Part shown: in pieces, positions 9,566 to 18,634 of the stretch
Position numbering within the stretch: position 1 is the first letter of the stretch
How the letters are laid out: the number at the start of each line of letters is the position of its first letter
DNA from: Paludibacterium yongneupense DSM 18731
Lineage (GTDB): Bacteria > Pseudomonadota > Gammaproteobacteria > Burkholderiales > Chromobacteriaceae
Length of the DNA stretch: 64,000 nucleotides
Direction of reading: 5' to 3'
NCBI RefSeq assembly: GCF_000422925.1
Contig: NZ_AUGZ01000009.1
Span: 1-64,000 of the forward strand
The notes under the pieces: model-generated
The model's database searches: none
Seen by the model: only the letters and a program-made list of their open reading frames with translations
What the model was told of the DNA's origin: nothing
Translations under genes and position numbers: made by a program

Positions 9566-10780
9566 TCAAGGCCGTACGGCAGAAGGTGAGTCCTTCCTGC
9601 GCACGGTTTCCTGAAGCGCGGCGATTCGCTCGACGATGGCGTGTGCCACGTCGCGCTTGCTCATCGACGGCAGCGCGGTGGCGCCGGCGTCGTCCAGTAG
9701 TGTCACTTCGTTGCTGTCGGCACCCATGGCGGTCTGCACCAGGTTGGCGACAAGCAGCGGCAAGCGTTTGCGGCGGCGCTTGCTTTCGGCGTATTCGAGC
9801 AGGTTTTCGCTCTCGGCGGCAAAGCCGACGCAGAGCGGGGGGCAGGGCAGGCTGGCCACCTCGGCCAGTATGTCCGTGTTCTCTTCCAGTTCGATGACCG
9901 GGACGCTCGCTCCCTTCTTGAGTTTATGCTCGCTGCGATTTTTCACCCGATAGTCGGAGACGGCGGCCACGGCGATGAAAATCTGGCTGGCACCCACTTC
10001 GGCCAGGACGGCGGCCCGCATGTCGGCCGCGCTCACGACGTCGATGCGGCGGATGCCGACAGGAGAGGGCAGGCCGGTAGCCCCCGAGATCAGCACCACT
10101 TCGGCACCGGCGTCGCGACAGGCGCGAGCCAGGGCGTAGCCCATCTTGCCCGAGCTCGAATTGGTGATGCCGCGCACGGCATCGATCGCTTCGAAGGTCG
10201 GTCCGGCGGTCAGCAGTACGCGCTGGCCGAGCAGCCGCTTGGGCGTGAACACGCCTTCAAGCAGCTCGGCGATCTCGGCGGCCTCAAGCATGCGGCCCGG
10301 GCCGACTTCGCCGCAGGCCTGGTCGCCGCTGGCCGGGCCGAACACGGTGACGCCGTCTGCGCGCAACTGCGCCAGATTGCGCTGGTTGGGCGGATTGTCC
10401 CACATCTGGCGGTTCATCGCTGGTGCAACGATCAAGGGGCAGGTTCGGGCGGCAGCCAGCGTCGAGATCAGGTCGTCGCAGATGCCATTGGCAATCTTGG
10501 ACAGCGTATTGGCGGTCGCCGGCGCCAGCAGGAGGGCATCGGCCCGGCGCGACAGGTCGATATGCGCCATCGCATTGGTCGGGCGTTCGTCCCAGACGTC
10601 GGTATAGACGGCGTGCCCGGACAAGGCCTGAAACGTCATCGGCGTGACGAAGCGGGTTGCGGATGCGGTCATGACCACGTCGACCTGATGGCCGGCCTTG
10701 ATCAGCAAGCGTGTCAATTCCGCCGATTTGTAAGCGGCGATCCCGCCGCAAACCCCGAGCACTATCCGTCTGCTTGTCAT
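9566..10780 (-). CDS. coaBC: Bifunctional phosphopantothenoylcysteine decarboxylase/synthetase
   Basis: Catalyses two steps of coenzyme A synthesis: ligation of cysteine to 4'-phosphopantothenate, then decarboxylation to 4'-phosphopantetheine. The protein is 404 residues. The N-terminal flavoprotein CoaC half shows [28 protein letters not shown] and [12 protein letters not shown]; the C-terminal CoaB half shows [14 protein letters not shown] and the AVAAVSDYR...KLKK region. The open frame extends to 10951, but the conserved N-terminus [13 protein letters not shown] fixes the start at 10780. It is transcribed with dut and divergent from radC. Confidence 0.96.
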   Translation of the reverse strand: MTSRRIVLGVCGGIAAYKSAELTRLLIKAGHQVDVVMTASATRFVTPMTFQALSGHAVYTDVWDERPTNAMAHIDLSRRADALLLAPATANTLSKIANGICDDLISTLAAARTCPLIVAPAMNRQMWDNPPNQRNLAQLRADGVTVFGPASGDQACGEVGPGRMLEAAEIAELLEGVFTPKRLLGQRVLLTAGPTFEAIDAVRGITNSSSGKMGYALARACRDAGAEVVLISGATGLPSPVGIRRIDVVSAADMRAAVLAEVGASQIFIAVAAVSDYRVKNRSEHKLKKGASVPVIELEENTDILAEVASLPCPPLCVGFAAESENLLEYAESKRRRKRLPLLVANLVQTAMGADSNEVTLLDDAGATALPSMSKRDVAHAIVERIAALQETVRRKDSPSAVRP

Positions 10781-10924
10781 GGCAAATCCACAGGATCGAT
10801 AAACCGCAAAGTGTAACGGATTTTCCGCTGCAGGCGAAACGACATCCGGGGTGACCGCGCTCGGGTGCAACGGAATTGCGCGAATGATAGAAAAGAGTGT
10901 GCTATAGCCAAAGAAAGGGCTGCC

Positions 10925-11599
10925 ATGACGATCCGGCACTGGCCGCTGCATGAGCGGCCGCGCGAGAAATTATTGCAGCAAGGCGTCCAGTCCCTGAGCG
11001 ATGCCGAGTTGTTGGCTGTCGTCCTGCGCACCGGGGTGCGCGGGGAGAGCGCGATCGACCTTGGCCGCGGCCTGATCGCCGATTTCGGGTCGCTGACGGC
11101 CCTGCTGGTCGCCGGCGAAGATGCCGTAACCGGGCGTCTGGGCATCGGACGGGCCAAATACGCGCAGCTGATGGCGGTGCGCGAGCTGGCCCGGCGGGTG
11201 CTGTGCGAAGAATTGCGGCGGGGCGATGTGCTCGATCATCCGCAGGCGGTTCGCGATTACCTGCGGCTCATCATCGGAGCACGCGAGATCGAAGTGTTTG
11301 TGGTGATTTTTCTGTCGGTACGCAATCAGGTACTGGCGATCAGGGAGGTATCCAGCGGAACCTTGACCGAAACGAGGGTCTATCCGCGCGAGGTCGTCCG
11401 GCAGGCGTTGTCGCATAACGCCAGTGCGGTGATCGTCGCGCATAACCATCCCTCCGGCTTTGCCGAACCGTCGGAAGCGGATATTCGCCTGACCGGGCGC
11501 TTGAGCTCGGCGCTGGAACTGGTGGATATCCGCATGCTTGACCATTTTGTGGTGACGGAGGGGCTGGCGGTGTCGTTTGCCGAGCGTGGCCTGTTATGA
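10925..11599 (+). CDS. radC: RadC-family JAB-domain protein
   Basis: A 224-residue RadC-family protein. The N-terminal helix-hairpin-helix-like region (LSDAELLAVVLRTG) is followed by a JAB1/MPN metalloprotease-like domain with HNHPSG and the downstream Asp in EPSEADIRLT. The old DNA-repair assignment is doubtful and the cellular role remains unclear. ATG 10925 has AAGGG upstream; the longer frame from 10865 lacks family similarity. It is divergent from coaBC, an arrangement common in beta- and gammaproteobacteria. Confidence 0.93.
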   Translation: MTIRHWPLHERPREKLLQQGVQSLSDAELLAVVLRTGVRGESAIDLGRGLIADFGSLTALLVAGEDAVTGRLGIGRAKYAQLMAVRELARRVLCEELRRGDVLDHPQAVRDYLRLIIGAREIEVFVVIFLSVRNQVLAIREVSSGTLTETRVYPREVVRQALSHNASAVIVAHNHPSGFAEPSEADIRLTGRLSSALELVDIRMLDHFVVTEGLAVSFAERGLL

Positions 11600-11693
11600 A
11601 CGAGGTGTACTGGCGGCATGGCCGTCGTTGTTTCCGGCGGGAGTTGTCCCGGCCGGGTTGACCCAGTCTCGAATGCATCACATGGAGGTCATC

Positions 11694-11945
11694 ATGAACA
11701 TCCTGCGTTTGCTGAATGAGTCCGAGTATATTCAGGTCAATAACCAGTTCATCAAGCCCGATCACCCTCTGGTATCGGAAGAATATGCCGACGATGACGA
11801 TGTTGCCATCGACGCGCGTCTGGACGGCGGCGAGTTGATTCTGACCGTGGCCGAACTGGAGGAGGCCACGCCCCTGGCCGATGGCGGTTTCTGGCTGGAG
11901 GGCGTGGGTTACCTGCGATTTTTGTCGCGTGCGGGGCTGCATTGA
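11694..11945 (+). CDS. Small conserved acidic protein, function unknown
   Basis: An 83-residue acidic protein beginning MNILRLLNESEYIQVNNQF, with no signal peptide or membrane segment. GGAGG at 11684-11688 sits well before ATG 11694, which supports this start over the longer open frame. The regular alternation in DGGELILTVAELEEATPLADGGFWLEGVGYLRFL suggests a small beta-rich fold. It lies 94 bp after radC on the same strand and converges with rbsD 25 bp away. I do not recognise the family. Confidence 0.7.
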   Translation: MNILRLLNESEYIQVNNQFIKPDHPLVSEEYADDDDVAIDARLDGGELILTVAELEEATPLADGGFWLEGVGYLRFLSRAGLH

Positions 11946-11970
11946 CGGTGCAGCGTGTCCCGCCAGCGGC

Positions 11971-12366
11971 TCAGAACACCACTCCGGCGCGCAGAATGAT
12001 ATTGCAGTAGGGAGTGAACTCGCCGGTACGGACCACGGCGCGGGCCTTGGCGCTAAGCGCCTTGAACGCTTCGTGCGTCACGGTTTCAACCCGGGCGGGG
12101 GCCACTTTGTCCGCCATTTCGGCGAACAGGCCGGCGTTGACTTCGCTCAGTTCACCGGCAAGCAACGCCGTCTCCACCTGCAGCTCGCTGAGTACGGCAT
12201 CCAGCACGCTGGCGAAGGACGGCACGCCGCGCGAGACCGCCAGGTCGATGCGAAGGGTGCCCGGCGGGACCGGCAGTCCGGCGTCGCCGATGACCAGCAT
12301 GTCGCCATGTCCCATTGTTGCGATCAATTCGGACAGCGCGCTATTCAACAGTTGCGTTTTTTTCAT
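11971..12366 (-). CDS. rbsD: D-ribose pyranase
   Basis: Interconverts the pyranose and furanose forms of ribose so that ribokinase gets its substrate. At 131 residues it is the usual RbsD length. The catalytic His20 (MGHGD) and Asp28 (GDAG) are in place, and Tyr in FTPYCN lies near the expected position 120. It is the last gene of the ribose operon and lies 12 bp after rbsK. In Escherichia coli rbsD is first, so the order here is rearranged. Confidence 0.95.
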   Translation of the reverse strand: MKKTQLLNSALSELIATMGHGDMLVIGDAGLPVPPGTLRIDLAVSRGVPSFASVLDAVLSELQVETALLAGELSEVNAGLFAEMADKVAPARVETVTHEAFKALSAKARAVVRTGEFTPYCNIILRAGVVF

Positions 12367-12378
12367 GATGGACTTTCC

Positions 12379-13338
12379 TTAGTCTGCAAGAACCACTTCA
12401 GCCCGGAATGGAATCGACGGTTGCGCTCCGGGACGGGATACGCAGATGGCCGAGGCGGCCATGCCGAGGCGAACCGCGCGATCAAGTGTGGCGCCTTCAA
12501 TCAGCGCCGCCGCCAGGCCCCCGATGAAGGTGTCGCCGGCAGCCGTGGTATCGACGACGGTGGTCGGGAAGGCCGGGTAGTGGCGCACCCCTGCGCCGTC
12601 TGCGACGAGAGCCCCCTCCGCGCCCAGCGTCAGCAGCACATGCCGCGCCCCCATCGACAGCAGTATTCCGGCGGCGATGGTCGCGCTGGCGCGGTCGATG
12701 ACAGCGTGCCCTGCGATGAGCGCGGCTTCGGTTTCGTTGACGACCAGATAGTCGATTTTCGCGATCAGCCCGGCATCGAGCGCCGCGGCGGGAGCCGGGT
12801 TGAACAGGATGGGAACGCCGGCGTCGGCGGCGATGGCGATCGCGCGTTCGACACAGGCGAAGGGGACTTCCAGCTGCAGGACGAGCAGGGCCGCTTGCGC
12901 GATGCGTTCCGCTTCGGCATCGATGGCAGCGACGCTCAAGGCCGCATTGGCGCCTGGGGCGAGCAGGATCCTGTTCTGGCCGCTGTCTTCCACGATGATC
13001 ATGGCGGTGCCGCTGGCCAGCGAGGGATCGGTTCCGACCGCGTCGGCGTCGATGCCGGCGTCGAGCAGTCCCTGACGCAGGGTGGCGGCGAAACCGTCCT
13101 GTCCGAGGCGGCCGACCATGGCGACCGGCGCGCCCAGACGGGCGCAAGCGATTGCCTGATTGGCGCCCTTGCCGCCAGGGTGGACGGCAAAGCCGTGCCC
13201 GGTCAGCGTTTCGCCGGCTTCAGGGCAGCGCGCGGCGCTGAGGACGAGATCCATATTGAGGCTGCCCACCACCACGATGCGGCGCGGGCGATCTTGAGAG
13301 CGATCGTCAGTCATGAGCTGATTACCTGTTTCATTCAC
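12379..13338 (-). CDS. rbsK: Ribokinase
   Basis: Phosphorylates ribose to ribose-5-phosphate with ATP (PfkB family). Substrate-side motif GGKGANQAIA and the C-terminal DTTAAGDTFIGG anion-hole/catalytic-Asp motif are intact; length is 319 residues from the GTG at 13338. That GTG overlaps the rbsR stop. The in-frame ATG at 13314 (MTDDRS) is an equally plausible start and would give 311 residues. Translational coupling with rbsR is suggested by the overlap. Confidence 0.95.
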   Translation of the reverse strand: MNETGNQLMTDDRSQDRPRRIVVVGSLNMDLVLSAARCPEAGETLTGHGFAVHPGGKGANQAIACARLGAPVAMVGRLGQDGFAATLRQGLLDAGIDADAVGTDPSLASGTAMIIVEDSGQNRILLAPGANAALSVAAIDAEAERIAQAALLVLQLEVPFACVERAIAIAADAGVPILFNPAPAAALDAGLIAKIDYLVVNETEAALIAGHAVIDRASATIAAGILLSMGARHVLLTLGAEGALVADGAGVRHYPAFPTTVVDTTAAGDTFIGGLAAALIEGATLDRAVRLGMAASAICVSRPGAQPSIPFRAEVVLAD

Positions 13339-14335
13339 GATAGGGGGCGCAGGAGCCGCGTTCTACCAGGGTCGCTTGCAGCAGCCTGGAGCAGGGTTCG
13401 CTGCGTAAATGGTGCAAGCGTTCGAACAATAATTCGACCGCCAGTGCGCCGATCTGTTGTTTGGGCTGTGCCACCGTCGTCAGCGGTGGGCACATGAAGG
13501 CTGATAATTCGATGTCGTCGAACCCGATGATGGACAGATCGTCGGGAATAGTCAGTCCCCGCCGGTGCGCCGAGCACAGCGCACCGATGGCCATCAGATC
13601 GTTGCATGCGAATACGGCGGATGGCGGGTTTACCCGTGCCAGCAGGTTTTCCATGGCCTGCAGCCCGCTCGCGCTTGAAAAATTGCCGCGTTCCAGTTGC
13701 TCGGGCTCTGGCGCCAGCCCTGCCTCCCGCATCGCACGTCGCCAGCCTTCTTCGCGCAGGCGCGTCGATGGCAGTGCCTCCGGCCCGGCGATGCAGGCGA
13801 TGCGGCGATGGCCGAGTTCGAGCAGGTGGCGGGCGGCGAGGTAGCCGCCGGCCTCGTGGTCGACCGAGACGATGTCGCACTCGGTCGACGCGGTGGAGCG
13901 GTCGACCAGGACCAGGGGAATGCCGGCCCCGCGGATCAGATCGGGCAGGTCGTCACTGTCGCCTGACGACATTACGATCAGCCCGTCCACCCGTTTTTCC
14001 ATCAATACCCGTAAATAGACGCTCTGCTTGCGCGGATCGTCGTCCGAGTTGCATAACACGACGTTATAGCCGGCGGCGAAGCAGCGACCCTCGATGCAGC
14101 GGATGACTTCGGCGAAATAGGGGTTGGAGTTGTTGGGAATCATCATGCCCAAGGTATGGGTGACATGGTGCTTCAAGCTGCGAGCGACCGCGCTGGGTAC
14201 ATAGCTGAGCTCGCGCATTGCTTCCTCGATGCGCTGTTTTGCATCGAGGCTGACAAACCGCGTGCCGTTAAGTACGTGCGAAACGCTGCTGACCGAGACG
14301 CCTGCCCGTTGGGCAACCTGCTTCATTGTGGCCAT
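13331..14335 (-). CDS. rbsR: LacI-family ribose operon repressor
   Basis: 334-residue LacI-type regulator. The helix-turn-helix MKQVAQRAGVSVSSVSHVLNG is followed by the hinge YVPSAVARSLK and a periplasmic-binding-protein-like sensor domain. Its position inside the ribose operon points to ribose as inducer. The probable operator is the perfect palindrome at 17922-17941 ahead of rbsB. It lies 30 bp after rbsC and overlaps rbsK. Confidence 0.92.
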   Translation of the reverse strand: MATMKQVAQRAGVSVSSVSHVLNGTRFVSLDAKQRIEEAMRELSYVPSAVARSLKHHVTHTLGMMIPNNSNPYFAEVIRCIEGRCFAAGYNVVLCNSDDDPRKQSVYLRVLMEKRVDGLIVMSSGDSDDLPDLIRGAGIPLVLVDRSTASTECDIVSVDHEAGGYLAARHLLELGHRRIACIAGPEALPSTRLREEGWRRAMREAGLAPEPEQLERGNFSSASGLQAMENLLARVNPPSAVFACNDLMAIGALCSAHRRGLTIPDDLSIIGFDDIELSAFMCPPLTTVAQPKQQIGALAVELLFERLHHLRSEPCSRLLQATLVERGSCAPYRE

Positions 14336-14365
14336 GGCCGCTGCTTTTCCTTGTAGGGCTTTGCG

Positions 14366-15334
14366 TCAGTGTCTGCGCTGTTTGCGAGTGTCGCGGTATT
14401 TGTCCAGCATGACGGCGGCGATGATGACCAGGCCGGTGATGATGCGTTTGGTCGGTTCCGATGCGCCTATCTGCGCCATGCCGGCTTCCAGCACCGAAAT
14501 GATCAGAACCCCGAAGAAGGTGCTGATGACCGAACCGCGCCCGCCCATCAGGCTGGTGCCGCCGATGACCACCGCGGCGATCACCTGTAGTTCGATGCCG
14601 ATGCCGGTGTTGGGATCGGCCGCTTCCAGGCGGGCGGTCTGAAACATGCCGGCGATGCTGGACAGCAGACCGAGCAGGGCGTACACCGCGATCTTGATCG
14701 GGCGCGGATCGACCCCGGCCAGGCGCATGGCCTCCTCATTGGTGCCTATGCCTATCATGTAGCGGCCGAAGACGCTGCGAGTCAAGGTCACGTGCCCGAT
14801 CACGATAATCAGGAAGGCGATGATGAAGGCCGGAGAGATTCCGCCGATCAGGGACGAATTCAACCAGTCGATCATGTCGCCGATATACTGGGTGCGCGAG
14901 TCCGTGACCAGATAGGCACCGCCGCGAGCCACCTCCAGCATGCCGAGCGAGACGATGAAGGAGGGCAACTGCCATTTTACCGATACGATGCCGGTGGCGA
15001 GGCCGCAGGCGGTGCCGGTGGCCAGGCCGAGCAGCAGGGCGGCGGGCAGCCCCCAGTGCCATTGCAGAATCGCCAGCGAGCACAGACCGCTGCTCAGTGC
15101 CATGACCGAACCGACCGACAAGTCGATCCCGGCAATGATAAGGACAAAGGTCATCCCCACTGCCATCACCGTCAGGGCCGGAATGTCGTTGGCGATGGTG
15201 ACGAAGGTATTCACCGTCAGAAAATAGTGGCTGAGGCTGCCGAACAGGGCGAGCATCAATACCAGCGCGCCGGCGAGTCCCATATAAGTGCCGGCGATGC
15301 CGCCGAAGCGGGAGGGGGTGGTCGAGGTTGTCAT
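14366..15334 (-). CDS. rbsC: Ribose ABC transporter permease
   Basis: Inner-membrane channel subunit of the ribose importer, 322 residues with about eight to ten hydrophobic segments. The conserved AraH/RbsC signature GIDLSVGSVMALSS lies in the N-terminal third, and the cytoplasmic ATPase-contact region is near GTNEEAMRLAGVDPRPIK. It lies 9 bp after rbsA, so the two are probably co-translated. Confidence 0.95.
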   Translation of the reverse strand: MTTSTTPSRFGGIAGTYMGLAGALVLMLALFGSLSHYFLTVNTFVTIANDIPALTVMAVGMTFVLIIAGIDLSVGSVMALSSGLCSLAILQWHWGLPAALLLGLATGTACGLATGIVSVKWQLPSFIVSLGMLEVARGGAYLVTDSRTQYIGDMIDWLNSSLIGGISPAFIIAFLIIVIGHVTLTRSVFGRYMIGIGTNEEAMRLAGVDPRPIKIAVYALLGLLSSIAGMFQTARLEAADPNTGIGIELQVIAAVVIGGTSLMGGRGSVISTFFGVLIISVLEAGMAQIGASEPTKRIITGLVIIAAVMLDKYRDTRKQRRH

Positions 15335-15343
15335 GATTATCCT

Positions 15344-16864
15344 TTAGCTCTGCTGGGGCGCCTGTTTGCTGTAGCCGCTGAATGCCGCTTCCAGGAGTGT
15401 CTGTTGTTCCCATTCGCCGCGGGGAAAAGTCTTGACCAGGCGTCCTGCGCTCATGACGCCGATGCGGTCGCAGATCTCCATCAACTCGCGCAAGTCGCTG
15501 GAGACGACGACCAGGGCTTTGCCGTCGGCCGCCATTTTTTCCATCTGCTGATAGATATCGGCGCGGGCGCCGATATCGACGCCGCGCGTCGGTTCGTCCA
15601 GCAGCAAGACATCGCAGTCCCGCAGTAGCCAACGCGCGAGAACGACTTTTTGCTGATTGCCGCCGGACAGCTCGCCGACGGCTTGTTCCAGCGTGTGACA
15701 GCGGATGTCGAGCGTGTCGGCCAGTTCGCGTGTCAATGCGCGTTCGCGCAGAGGTTTGAGCCAGCCACGCCGCGTGACGCGGTTGAGCGTGGCCAGCGTG
15801 GTGTTGACGACGATGGATTTGTCCAGCAGCAGACTTTGCGACTTGCGGTCTTCCGTGATCATCCCTATGCCACGGTGGACGGCTTCTTGCGGCGATGGAA
15901 TCGGTGTGGGCGAGGCTTCGCCGTGCAGATAGATCGCACCGCTATCGGCGCGATCTGCACCGAAGATCAGACGCAGCAGTTCGGTGCGTCCTGAGCCGAC
16001 CAGGCCGGCGATGCCGAAAATTTCACCCGGACGGACCTCGAAGCTGACCTCTTGCACGACCGGCGCGCGCGACAGCGCATCGACGCGCAGCAGCGGCGCC
16101 GCCGGCGGCAGGGTCGGGCGGATCGTGCTCGCGAGCACGTCACGGCCGACCATCAAGCGCACGATGTCGTCCTGGCTGCTTCCTGCCATCGGCCGGGTCT
16201 CGACGTGATGCCCGTCGCGCAGGACGCAGACTCGATCGGCTATGGCTTCCACCTCCCCCAGGCGGTGCGAAATATAGACCAGGCTGACTTTCTTGGCTTT
16301 GAGTTGGGCTATCTGTTCGAACAAGCGGTCGATCTCGTGCGGCGTCAGCATGGCGGTCGGCTCGTCCAGGATCAGCAGTTGGCAGTTGCCGATCAGACTG
16401 CGGGCGATTTCCACCATCTGCTGGTGCCCGATGCCGAGTTCGCCGACCGGCTGGCGCGGATCGATGCGATCGAGGCCGATGGCTGCCATATGCTCGGCCG
16501 CCATCGCATTGAGTTCGGTCGTGCGCAGAAAGCCGGCGCGTTGCGGCAGATGACCGAGATAGAGGTTTTCCGCCACGCTCAGCGTGGGAAGCAGGCTGAG
16601 TTCCTGCATCACCATGCGAATGCCGAGTTTTTCGGCCGCGTGTCGCGACTCGGGGCGGTAGGGGGCATCTTCCAGCCACATTTCCCCGCTGCTGGGCTCT
16701 ATCAGTCCAGCGACAATTTTGGACAGCGTGCTTTTTCCGGCGCCGTTTTCGCCGGTCAAAGCCAGAACTTCGCCCCGGTTCAGCGTCAGATCGATGTCGC
16801 TCAAGACAGGTGTGGCGTAGCGCTTGCCTATGCCGGCAAGACGCAGGTAGGGCGTCGGGCTCAT
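15344..16864 (-). CDS. rbsA: Ribose ABC transporter ATP-binding protein
   Basis: Energises ribose uptake. The 506 residues form two fused ABC domains. The first has Walker A GENGAGKST, a signature region near LGIGHQQMVEIARSL and Walker B LLILDEPTA. The second has a degenerate P-loop (GLVGSGRTELL) but a full signature LSGGNQQKVVLARWL, the usual pattern for sugar importers. AAGGAGAAG precedes the start. A GC-rich stem-loop separates it from rbsB. Confidence 0.96.
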   Translation of the reverse strand: MSPTPYLRLAGIGKRYATPVLSDIDLTLNRGEVLALTGENGAGKSTLSKIVAGLIEPSSGEMWLEDAPYRPESRHAAEKLGIRMVMQELSLLPTLSVAENLYLGHLPQRAGFLRTTELNAMAAEHMAAIGLDRIDPRQPVGELGIGHQQMVEIARSLIGNCQLLILDEPTAMLTPHEIDRLFEQIAQLKAKKVSLVYISHRLGEVEAIADRVCVLRDGHHVETRPMAGSSQDDIVRLMVGRDVLASTIRPTLPPAAPLLRVDALSRAPVVQEVSFEVRPGEIFGIAGLVGSGRTELLRLIFGADRADSGAIYLHGEASPTPIPSPQEAVHRGIGMITEDRKSQSLLLDKSIVVNTTLATLNRVTRRGWLKPLRERALTRELADTLDIRCHTLEQAVGELSGGNQQKVVLARWLLRDCDVLLLDEPTRGVDIGARADIYQQMEKMAADGKALVVVSSDLRELMEICDRIGVMSAGRLVKTFPRGEWEQQTLLEAAFSGYSKQAPQQS

Positions 16865-16889
16865 CGCGCTTCTCCTTGCGTGTAGAAGC

Positions 16890-16917
16890 CCGGCCGCCGC
16901 GGGGAGGCGGCGGCCGG
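16890..16917 (-). promoter_or_regulatory. GC-rich stem-loop between rbsB and rbsA
   Basis: CCGGCCGCCGC (16890-16900) pairs perfectly with 16907-16917 around a 6-nt loop, giving an 11-bp GC stem directly after the rbsB stop. No T-run follows on the minus strand. Such hairpins after binding-protein genes often protect the upstream mRNA and lower expression of the membrane subunits; that role is inferred here. Confidence 0.7.
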
Positions 16918-16922
16918 CGACC

Positions 16923-17867
16923 TTAGCGGGTGACCAGCGAAACGTCGGTTTCGATGACAGCCGGCAGCGATTTCTGCGGGGTCTTGGCAGCGATGGCCTT
17001 CAGTGCGGTTTCAATACCGAACACGGCCTGCTTGGTGGCGTACTGATTGGCGGTCGCCAGGACGCGGCCATCGGCCAGCATCGGCTTGATGGCATCGATA
17101 TCGTCGTAGCCTACGATCTTGACCTTGCCGGCCAGGCCGGCGGTCTTGACGGCAGCGACCGCGCCGAGGGCCATATTGTCGTTACCACAGAGCAGGGCCT
17201 TCAGGTCCGGGTGTTCGCGCAGCATGGCGGAGGCGACGGTATTGCCCTTGTCGATTTCCCATTGGCCGGATTGAACGCCAATCACATTGGCCTTGGCCGC
17301 CTTCATCGCATCCTGGAAGCCTGCCGTGCGCTGCTGTGCGTTAAGCGTGGTCGATACGCCTTCCAGAATGCCGACCTTGTCGCCAGCCTTCAGTTTGCGG
17401 GCCAGATAATCGCCGACCAGACGGGCGCCCTTGCGGTTGTCCGGGCCGACGAAGGGAACGTTCAGGCCTTTGCTTTTCAACGTGGCGACATCAAAGCGGT
17501 TATCGATATTCACGACCAGGATGCCACTGTCGATCGCTTTCTTGATGGCGGGGATCAGCGCTTTCGAATCCGCCGGCGCAATGACGATGGCGTTTACATG
17601 CTCGACCACCATCTGCTCGACGATGCGGATCTGGTTGGCGGTATCGGTTTCATCCTTGATGCCGTTGGTGATCAGCGTGTACTGCCCTGCATGTTGTTTC
17701 TGGTGGGCTTTGGCGCCGTCTTCCATGGTGCGGAAGAATTCGTTGGCCAGCGATTTCATGATCAGCGCCACTTTGGGCTGTTCCGCTGCCGCAGCGTAGC
17801 TCCCGGGAATACCGGTCATGACGACCATCAAGGCGAGGAGTTTCAGAGTGTGACGACGAGTTTGCAT
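16923..17867 (-). CDS. rbsB: Ribose-type ABC transporter substrate-binding protein
   Basis: Periplasmic sugar-binding protein (peripla_BP_4 fold), 314 residues from ATG 17867. GGAGATGA lies upstream of that ATG, so it is preferred to ATGs at 17885 and 17882. The signal peptide LKLLALMVVMTGIPGSYAAAA is cut near AAA-EQP. Mature motifs such as VALIMKSLANEFF, IVIAPADSKALIPA and GNDNMALGAVAA are typical of RbsB. It is the first gene of the operon, behind the LacI-type operator. Confidence 0.93.
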   Translation of the reverse strand: MQTRRHTLKLLALMVVMTGIPGSYAAAAEQPKVALIMKSLANEFFRTMEDGAKAHQKQHAGQYTLITNGIKDETDTANQIRIVEQMVVEHVNAIVIAPADSKALIPAIKKAIDSGILVVNIDNRFDVATLKSKGLNVPFVGPDNRKGARLVGDYLARKLKAGDKVGILEGVSTTLNAQQRTAGFQDAMKAAKANVIGVQSGQWEIDKGNTVASAMLREHPDLKALLCGNDNMALGAVAAVKTAGLAGKVKIVGYDDIDAIKPMLADGRVLATANQYATKQAVFGIETALKAIAAKTPQKSLPAVIETDVSLVTR

Positions 17868-17921
17868 GTGAGTCATCTCCATCATAACGAGGGTTGGTGC
17901 GCTTATGGTGTTTGCCGTAGA

Positions 17922-17941
17922 AAACGATTGCGCAATCGTTT
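17922..17941. promoter_or_regulatory. LacI-type operator (probable RbsR site)
   Basis: AAACGATTGCGCAATCGTTT is a perfect 20-bp palindrome with a central CG, the layout expected for a LacI-family dimer. It stands 55 bp upstream of the rbsB start, in the divergent region shared with the small Rossmann-protein gene at 18244, so it could repress one or both directions. The assignment to RbsR is inferred from the regulator's place in the operon. Confidence 0.85.
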
Positions 17942-18243
17942 GCGTAAGTCTTGTCCGCGCTTATGTCGATGTCAAGAATGTCGTGCGCCGTTTGCCGCCA
18001 TGCACCGATTTGTTGCGTGTGTGCCAGTGCAGCATCACGGCTCGGCTCCACATTGGTGCGGTGCGAAAATCGCGTCTTTGCTGGCGGGGCGGGCCTTGGC
18101 GCGGCACTGGCCGATGCCGTGCGCGCAGGGGGGGATTTAGCGTGCTGGCCGCGCTTGATTCTTCTCAATTTGCATGCACGGGGACTGTCGACCCGGGATG
18201 GCAGGGTCTATCCTTATTGAATAAAAACACAAGGAGGATGGAC

Positions 18244-18621
18244 ATGGATCGCTATACGGTGGGCCTGATCTGCGCTGGAGGAAGCGGCGCTCCCTTGCTG
18301 CGGCGCTTGCTCGATGCTCCCTTTGTCGACGTGGTTGGGGTGGCGGATTTCGATGAAGGCAGCCCCGGCATCGAGATGGCGCGCGAGGCCAAGGTGCCGG
18401 TGGTCGATCATTTTCTCGATCTGGTCGAGCACGGCAGCGGGATCGATATTCTGATCGACGTTTCCGGATCGCAGAAAGTGGGCGATGAGGTTCGGCGCTT
18501 TCTGCATTTCTGCGGCAATACTCACACCGTCTTCGTCCACGAGCGCGTTGCCTTGCTGATCATGTCGCTGTGCGCGGGATCGCGCACGCAGGCTCCGCTG
18601 GAGAACATGACGCGTTACTGA
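18244..18621 (+). CDS. Stand-alone Rossmann-fold (NAD(P)-binding-like) small protein
   Basis: A 125-residue protein that looks like a lone nucleotide-binding domain: beta-strand YTVGLICAGG, glycine loop GGSGAPLLRRLL, then VDVVGVADFDEGSPGIEMA and IDILIDVSGSQKVGDEVRRF. This matches the N-terminal half of dehydrogenases or of sensor domains of the same fold, but no catalytic half follows. AAGGAGG at 18231-18237 gives ATG 18244 ideal spacing; ATG 18238 is too close. It is divergent from the ribose operon, with an intergenic stretch of about 375 bp that holds the rbs operator and no other gene. The function is unknown. Confidence 0.75.
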   Translation: MDRYTVGLICAGGSGAPLLRRLLDAPFVDVVGVADFDEGSPGIEMAREAKVPVVDHFLDLVEHGSGIDILIDVSGSQKVGDEVRRFLHFCGNTHTVFVHERVALLIMSLCAGSRTQAPLENMTRY

Positions 18622-18634
18622 AGACCGGCCTTAC

